In this document: piece by piece, positions 57,901 through 63,900 of the stretch
How positions within the stretch are numbered: the first letter of the stretch is position 1
Layout: every line of letters starts with the position of its first letter
Source of the DNA: JBFLXB01 sp964570625
GTDB lineage: Bacteria; Nitrospirota; Nitrospiria; 2-01-FULL-66-17
DNA: 64,000 nucleotides
NCBI GenBank assembly: GCA_964570625.1
Contig: CAZMYW010000027.1
Location: 359,321-423,320 of the forward strand
Direction of reading: 5' to 3'
Made by a program: the position numbers and the translations under genes
Notes under the pieces: model-generated
What the model saw: only the letters and a program-made list of their open reading frames with translations
Databases searched by the model: none
What the model was told of the DNA's origin: nothing

Positions 57901-60900
57901 TACGCGGCGCCGTTTCCACCGCTCACCTTGGGCGCCCCGATCACCAGGTCCTTGATCCCGTCGCCGTTGAGATCGGCGTCGGTCGCCAGATACGATCCCG
58001 CCTCACCCGACAGCGCCGTCCCGCTGATGATCAGATCCGCATCGTCTGCCGTCAGCGGCGACGTAAACGTCGGCCGGCTGAAGAACACGTGCACCGTGCC
58101 TTCATTGCCCGTGTTGAACGGAGGCGGATACACGCGATCCCCTTGGCGCGCCCCCACCACCAGGTCGGCGAACCCGTCGCTGTCCAGATCACCGGCATTG
58201 GCCACGGCGGTCCCGAAGTGATCGCCGGGGTTGGTGCCGGTCACCACCAAGTCGGCCGCGGTCAATTCCAGGATGCCGCCCAAGGTCGGGCCGCCCATCA
58301 CGACGCGAACCTCGCCGCGTGGACACGCGGGGTTGGGTGCACACGCGTCACCAGCGTTTTCGGCGCCGATCGCCACGTCGAAGACGTTGTCCGTGTTGAT
58401 GTCCCCGTCGTTGGCGACCGCGAAGCCGCTCTGATCGTTCGCCGCGACACCGTTCGCGGTCAGGTCCGCCTGGCTCGCCAACTCGATCACGATCGGACTG
58501 AACGGCAGCGCCACCGGCGTCCCGGTATCCGCGTTCGCGCCCGGTGTGGTCACGTCGTTCCAGTTACCGATCGCGTCGCGCGAGTACACGGCGTAGTAGT
58601 AGGTCTCCGCTCGGAGGCCGCCGTCCACGAAGCTCGCGTTGCGCCCCGGTACCGCCCCCTGGTTGTCGTAAATCGTGATGCCATCCAGATGCGACGTGGG
58701 GTACGAGCCCAATTTGCGCTTCACCACCACCTGGGCCAGATCCGCGTCCGCCGGGTGCGTCCACGACAACGTGACCTGGGCGGCCTCTCCGTCGGTCGCG
58801 ACGAAATTCGTGACCTGCGCCGGCGGCGTCACGTCGGGGACCGGCACGCCCGAGACCGGCGGAGCAGACTGGACGCTCTCGTTGGCGCTGGTGTCGACCG
58901 CGGTCATCCGGTAGTAGTACGTGACGTTCGCCGTGAGCCCGGTGTCGGTGTACCGCGTGCCCGTGATTGGCGAGGGCGTCACACGTGTATACGGCCCGCC
59001 GACGGCCAACGCCCGGTAAACGTGATACCCGGCCAAATCAGCCTCGCTGTTCGCGTTCCATTCGAGGTCCAGCGCGGTGCCCGCGTCATACGGATGATCC
59101 GTCACGGTCAAACCGGTCGGCGTGGCGGGGGCGATATTGTCGAGCGGCACGCCGGACACCGTGACCGACGGTGCGCTTTCGTTGCCGTTCACGTCCACGG
59201 CTAACAGGTAGTAGTAATAGGTCGTGCCGCGGGTCAGGCCGAGGTCGGTGTACGTCGCGGCCGTGATCGGCGTCGGGTTGATTCGCGTCCAGAGTCCGGA
59301 TGCGGTCGTGGCTCGGTACAAGTCGTAACCCGCGAGGTCCGACTCCCCGTTCGCGTTCCAGGAGATCACGAGCGCGTCGCCCTGGTCCGCCGGCCGGTCA
59401 ACGACCGCCAGACCCGTGGGCGTAGCAGGTGGCAGGTTATCCAGCGGAACCGCCTGTCCCTGGTTGGAATTGCCGCTTTCATTGGTGCCGTCGAAGGCTC
59501 GGACGACATAGTAGTAGGTCACGCCCGGCGTGAGGCCGGTGTCGGTATGTGCGGTCGCCGCGTTGTTGAGCAGCACGGTCAGGAGCGCGTACGGTCCTCC
59601 CGCAATCGTCGACCGGTAGATCCGCTGCGCGACCACATCGCCGCTCACCGATGGCGTCCAGGCAAGATTAAGCGCCTGGCCTTGATCAGCCGGCACGTCG
59701 GTCACGACCAGATTCGTGGGCGGATCAGGCGCCGAGTTGTCGAGCGGGATACCGGAGGCCTGCGCGGAGGAGGCTCCTTCGTTACCGTGGATATCCACTG
59801 CCCGGGTCACGTAGTAGTACTGGACGTTCTTGGTGACCGTGGAGTCGGTGAACGCAGGGACCGTCAGCAGTCCGCTCGTGGTCAGAAGCGTGTACGGCCC
59901 ACCCGAGGTCGTGGAGCGATAGACGCGGTAACCCGCGAGATCAATCTCCGCATTCGCGTTCCACGCCAAATCCAGCGCAAACCCTTCGTCCCCGGGATGG
60001 TCGGTGACCACGAGCCCGGTCGGCGCCACCGGCGCCAGGTTGTCAACCGGAGTCCCGCTGGCTTCGGCCGACGCCGTGCCTTCGTTGCCGTGGGTATCTT
60101 CGGCGCGGATCACATAGAAGTACGTCACCCCGGCTGACAGCGCCGCGTCGGTGTACGTCGGAGACGCAATCGGGTTCGCGGTCACGCGCAGGTACGGTCC
60201 GCCGGCCGCCGTGGATCGGTACACGATGTAGCCGGCCAGATCAGCGTCGGAGTTGGCCGCCCACGTCAGCACTAAGGCATCGCCCTGATCAGCGGGCCGG
60301 TCGGCGACCACCAGACCGGTCGGCGCCGCAGGCGCCAGGTTATCGAGCGCGATCACCGACGCTTCGTTGGAAGGCCCGCTGACATTATTTCGCGTGTCCG
60401 CCGCACGGACGACGTAGTAGTACTGGGTCCCGGTGGAGGCCGTGTTGTCGGTATAGGTCGACAAGGTGACCGGCAGCGGGGTGAGCTGCACGTAGCCGGA
60501 GCCCGACACCGTGGACCGGAAGACCAGGTAACCGGCCAAATCCAACTCGGTGTTCGGAGTCCACGTCAGGGCGATCGCGCCGCCCTGATCGCCGGGTTGA
60601 TCAACCGCCGTGAGATTGCTCGGGGGGTCCGGCGCCACATTGTCGAGCGGAATGCCGTTCGCGTGGTTGGAATCCCCGCTTTCGTTGGCGCCGTCCCACG
60701 CCCTCACGACGTAGTGGTACGTCGTTCCCCACACCAGCCCGGGGTCGGTGTACGTCACGGCCGTGTTCCCGGCCAGGGTCGTCACCAGTACGTACGGCCC
60801 GCCCGCCGACAGGCTTCGGTACACGCGCTGCGCCGCCACGTCGGTCGAAGTTGACGGCGTCCAGGCCAGATCCAACGCAGTGCCCTGGTCGTTGGGATGA

Positions 60901-63900
60901 TCCACGACCGTCAGTGTGGTCGGCGCAGTCGGCGCCAGATTATCGATAGGCGCCGCGGACGCCTGGTTCGAGTTGGGCGACTCCTGGGCGCCGTCGAAGG
61001 CGCGGACCACGTAGAAGTAGGTCGTGCCCTTCACCAGGCCCGTGTCGGTATAGGTCGTGGCCCCGGGCGCGAGTGCGGTAACCAAGGTATACGGTCCACC
61101 CGTGGTCAAGGCACGATAAACGCGCTGCGCGGTGACGTCGTTGGAAGACGAGGCCGTCCACGCGAGGTTCAGCCCATCGCCTTCGTCAGCCGGACGATCG
61201 GTCGCGAGGAGCGCGGTGGGCGCCGCGGGCGCGGTGTTGTCGAGCGGAGTCGCCTGCGCCTGGTTGGAGGCCGGGCCTTCGTTGTTCGATGTGTCCACCG
61301 CTCGCAGCACATAGTAATACGCCGTGCCATTGGTTAATCCCGAGTTGGTGTAACTGGTGCCCGTGATCAACGCGCTCGTGACCAGGGCGTACGGCCCGCC
61401 GTTCGTGGTCGAGCGGAAGAGACGATATCCGGCCACGTCCGCCTCGGGGTTGGCGTTCCACGAGAGGTCGAGGCTGCCGCCCTGGTCGGCCGGACGATCC
61501 GCGGCGACCAGACCCGTGGGCCCGGCCGGCGCGAGGTTATCCAGCGGTACGGCCGACGCCTGGTTGCTGTTGGCGCTTTCCTGCGTGGCGTCGAACGCGC
61601 GCACGATGTAGTAGTACGTGGTTCCGTTCGTCAGGCCCGGATCCGAGTACGACGAGGTCGTGTTGCCCGCAAACGTCTGGATCAGCGTGTACGGCCCACC
61701 GCTGACCGTGGACCGGTAAAGGCGTTGCTGGGTCACGTCGGTGCTCGTCGAAGGCGTCCACGTCAGGTTGATCACGAAGCCCTGATCGTTAGGCCGATCA
61801 ACGGCCGTCACGGCGGTCGGGGCATTCGGCGGGATATTGTCAATCGGCGTGGCGCTCGCCTGATTGCTGTTCACGCTCTCTTGCGTGCCGTCGTAAGCGC
61901 GAATGACATAGAAATACGCGGTGAAGTTCGCCAGCCCCGTGTCCGTATAGGTGGCGGTGGTGTTGTTGGTGAACGTCGTGACCAACGTGTACGGCCCGCC
62001 CGTGGTCGTACTGCGGTACAGACGCTGTTGGACCGCGTCGATCGAGATCGACGCGGTCCAGCTCAAGTCAAGCGCGAAACCCTGGTCGGCCGGATGATCG
62101 ACCGCGGTCAACCCGGTGGGGGCCTCGGGGCCGAGGTTGTCGATCGGCACGGCGCTGGCTTGATTGCTGTTCGCGCTCTCTTGGGTCGCATCGAACGCGC
62201 GGATGACGTAGTAGTACGTGGTCCCGTTGAGTAACCCGGAATCGGTATACGCGGTCGCGGTGTTGTTGGTGAATGTCGTCACCAGGGTGTACGGGCCGCC
62301 CGCGGTCGTGCTCCGGTAGATCCGCTGCTGCGTGACGTCGATGCTGGTGGACACGGCCCATGAGAGATCCAACGCAAAACCCTGATCCAGGGGATGATCG
62401 ACCGCGCTCAACGCCGTGGGCGCGTTCGGCGGAATGTTGTCCACCGGCGTGGCGCTCGCCTGATTGCTGTTGGCGCTCTCCTGGGTGGCGTCGAACGCGC
62501 GGATCACGTAGTAGTAGGTCGTGAAGTTCGCCAAGCCTCCGTCCGTGTAAGTCGTCGTCGTGTTGTTCCCAATCGTTGTGACCAAGGCATACGGGCCGCC
62601 CGCGGTCGTGCTGCGATAGATCCGTTGCTGCGTGACGTCGATGCTGGTCGACACGGCCCATGAGAGATCCAGCGCAAAACCCTGATCCAGAGGATGATCA
62701 ACCGCGCTCAACGTCGTCGGCGCGTTCGGCGGAATGTTATCCACCGGCGTCGCGCTCGCCTGATTGCTGTCCGCGCTCTCCTGCGTCGCGTCGAACGCCC
62801 GGATCATGTAGTAATAGGTCGTGAAGTTCGCCAGCCCCGTATCGGTGTACGCCGTCGTCGTGTTGTTCCCGACCGTCGTGACCAGGATGTACGGGCCACC
62901 CGACGTCGTGCTCCGGTATATCCGCTGCTGCGTCACGTCGATTGACACCGACGGCGTCCACGTCAAATCCAACGCGAACCCCTGGTCCGCGGGATGGTCA
63001 ACGGCCGTCACCCCGGTCGGAGGCGGCGCGGCGATGTTATCGATCGGGACGGCGGACGCCTGGTTGCTGTTGGCGCTCTCTTGGGTCGCGTCATACGCCC
63101 GGACCACATAGAAATACGTCGTTCCGTTGACCAGGCCCGTGTCCGTAAAGGCCGCACTGGTGTTGTTCGCGATCGTGGTAACCAGCGTATACGGCCCGCC
63201 CGACGTGGTGCTGCGGTAGATCCGCTGCTGCGTCACGTCGGTGCTGGTCGACACGGTCCACGCGAGGTCAATCGCAAACCCTTCGTCGGCCGGATGATCG
63301 ACCGCAGAGAGCGCCGTCGGCGCCGCCGCGGGCAGGTTGTCCACCGGCGTCGCGACAGCCTGGTTGCTGTTCGCGCTCTCTTGCGTGGCGTCGAACGCGC
63401 GCACGATGTAGTAATACGCGGTGAAGTTCGCCAGGCCGGTATCGGTGTACACGGCGGTCGTGTTATTCGCGATCGTGGTGACGAGCGTATACGGCCCGCC
63501 CGAGGTCGTGCTGCGGTAAATCCGCTGTTGTGTCACGTCCGTGCTTAGGGACACCGCCCACGTCAGGTCGATGGAAAAACCCTGATCAGCCGGATGATCC
63601 ACGGCTGCCAGTGTCGTCGGTGCCGCGGGCGCGATGTTGTCGATCGGCGTCGCGTTCGCCTGATTACTGTTCGCGCTCTCTTGCGTCGCGTCGTACGACC
63701 GCACGATGTAGTAATACGCGGTGAAGTTCGCCAAGCCCGTGTCGGTAAATGCGGCGGTCGTGTTGTTGGTGATGGTCGTCACCAACGTGTACGGGCCGCC
63801 GGTCGTCAGGCTCCGGTACACCCGCTGCTGCGTCACGTCCTTGCTCGTAGACACTCCAGGGAATTTTGATCGAAACTGGTTCGAGGCGCGGTGGCGATGC

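Noticed and set aside
57021..59204. Long plus-strand open frame of 727 codons opposite the giant gene
   Set aside because: Arg/His/Pro-rich, repetitive and without any family resemblance; it is the antisense shadow of GC-rich FG-GAP and FN3 codons.
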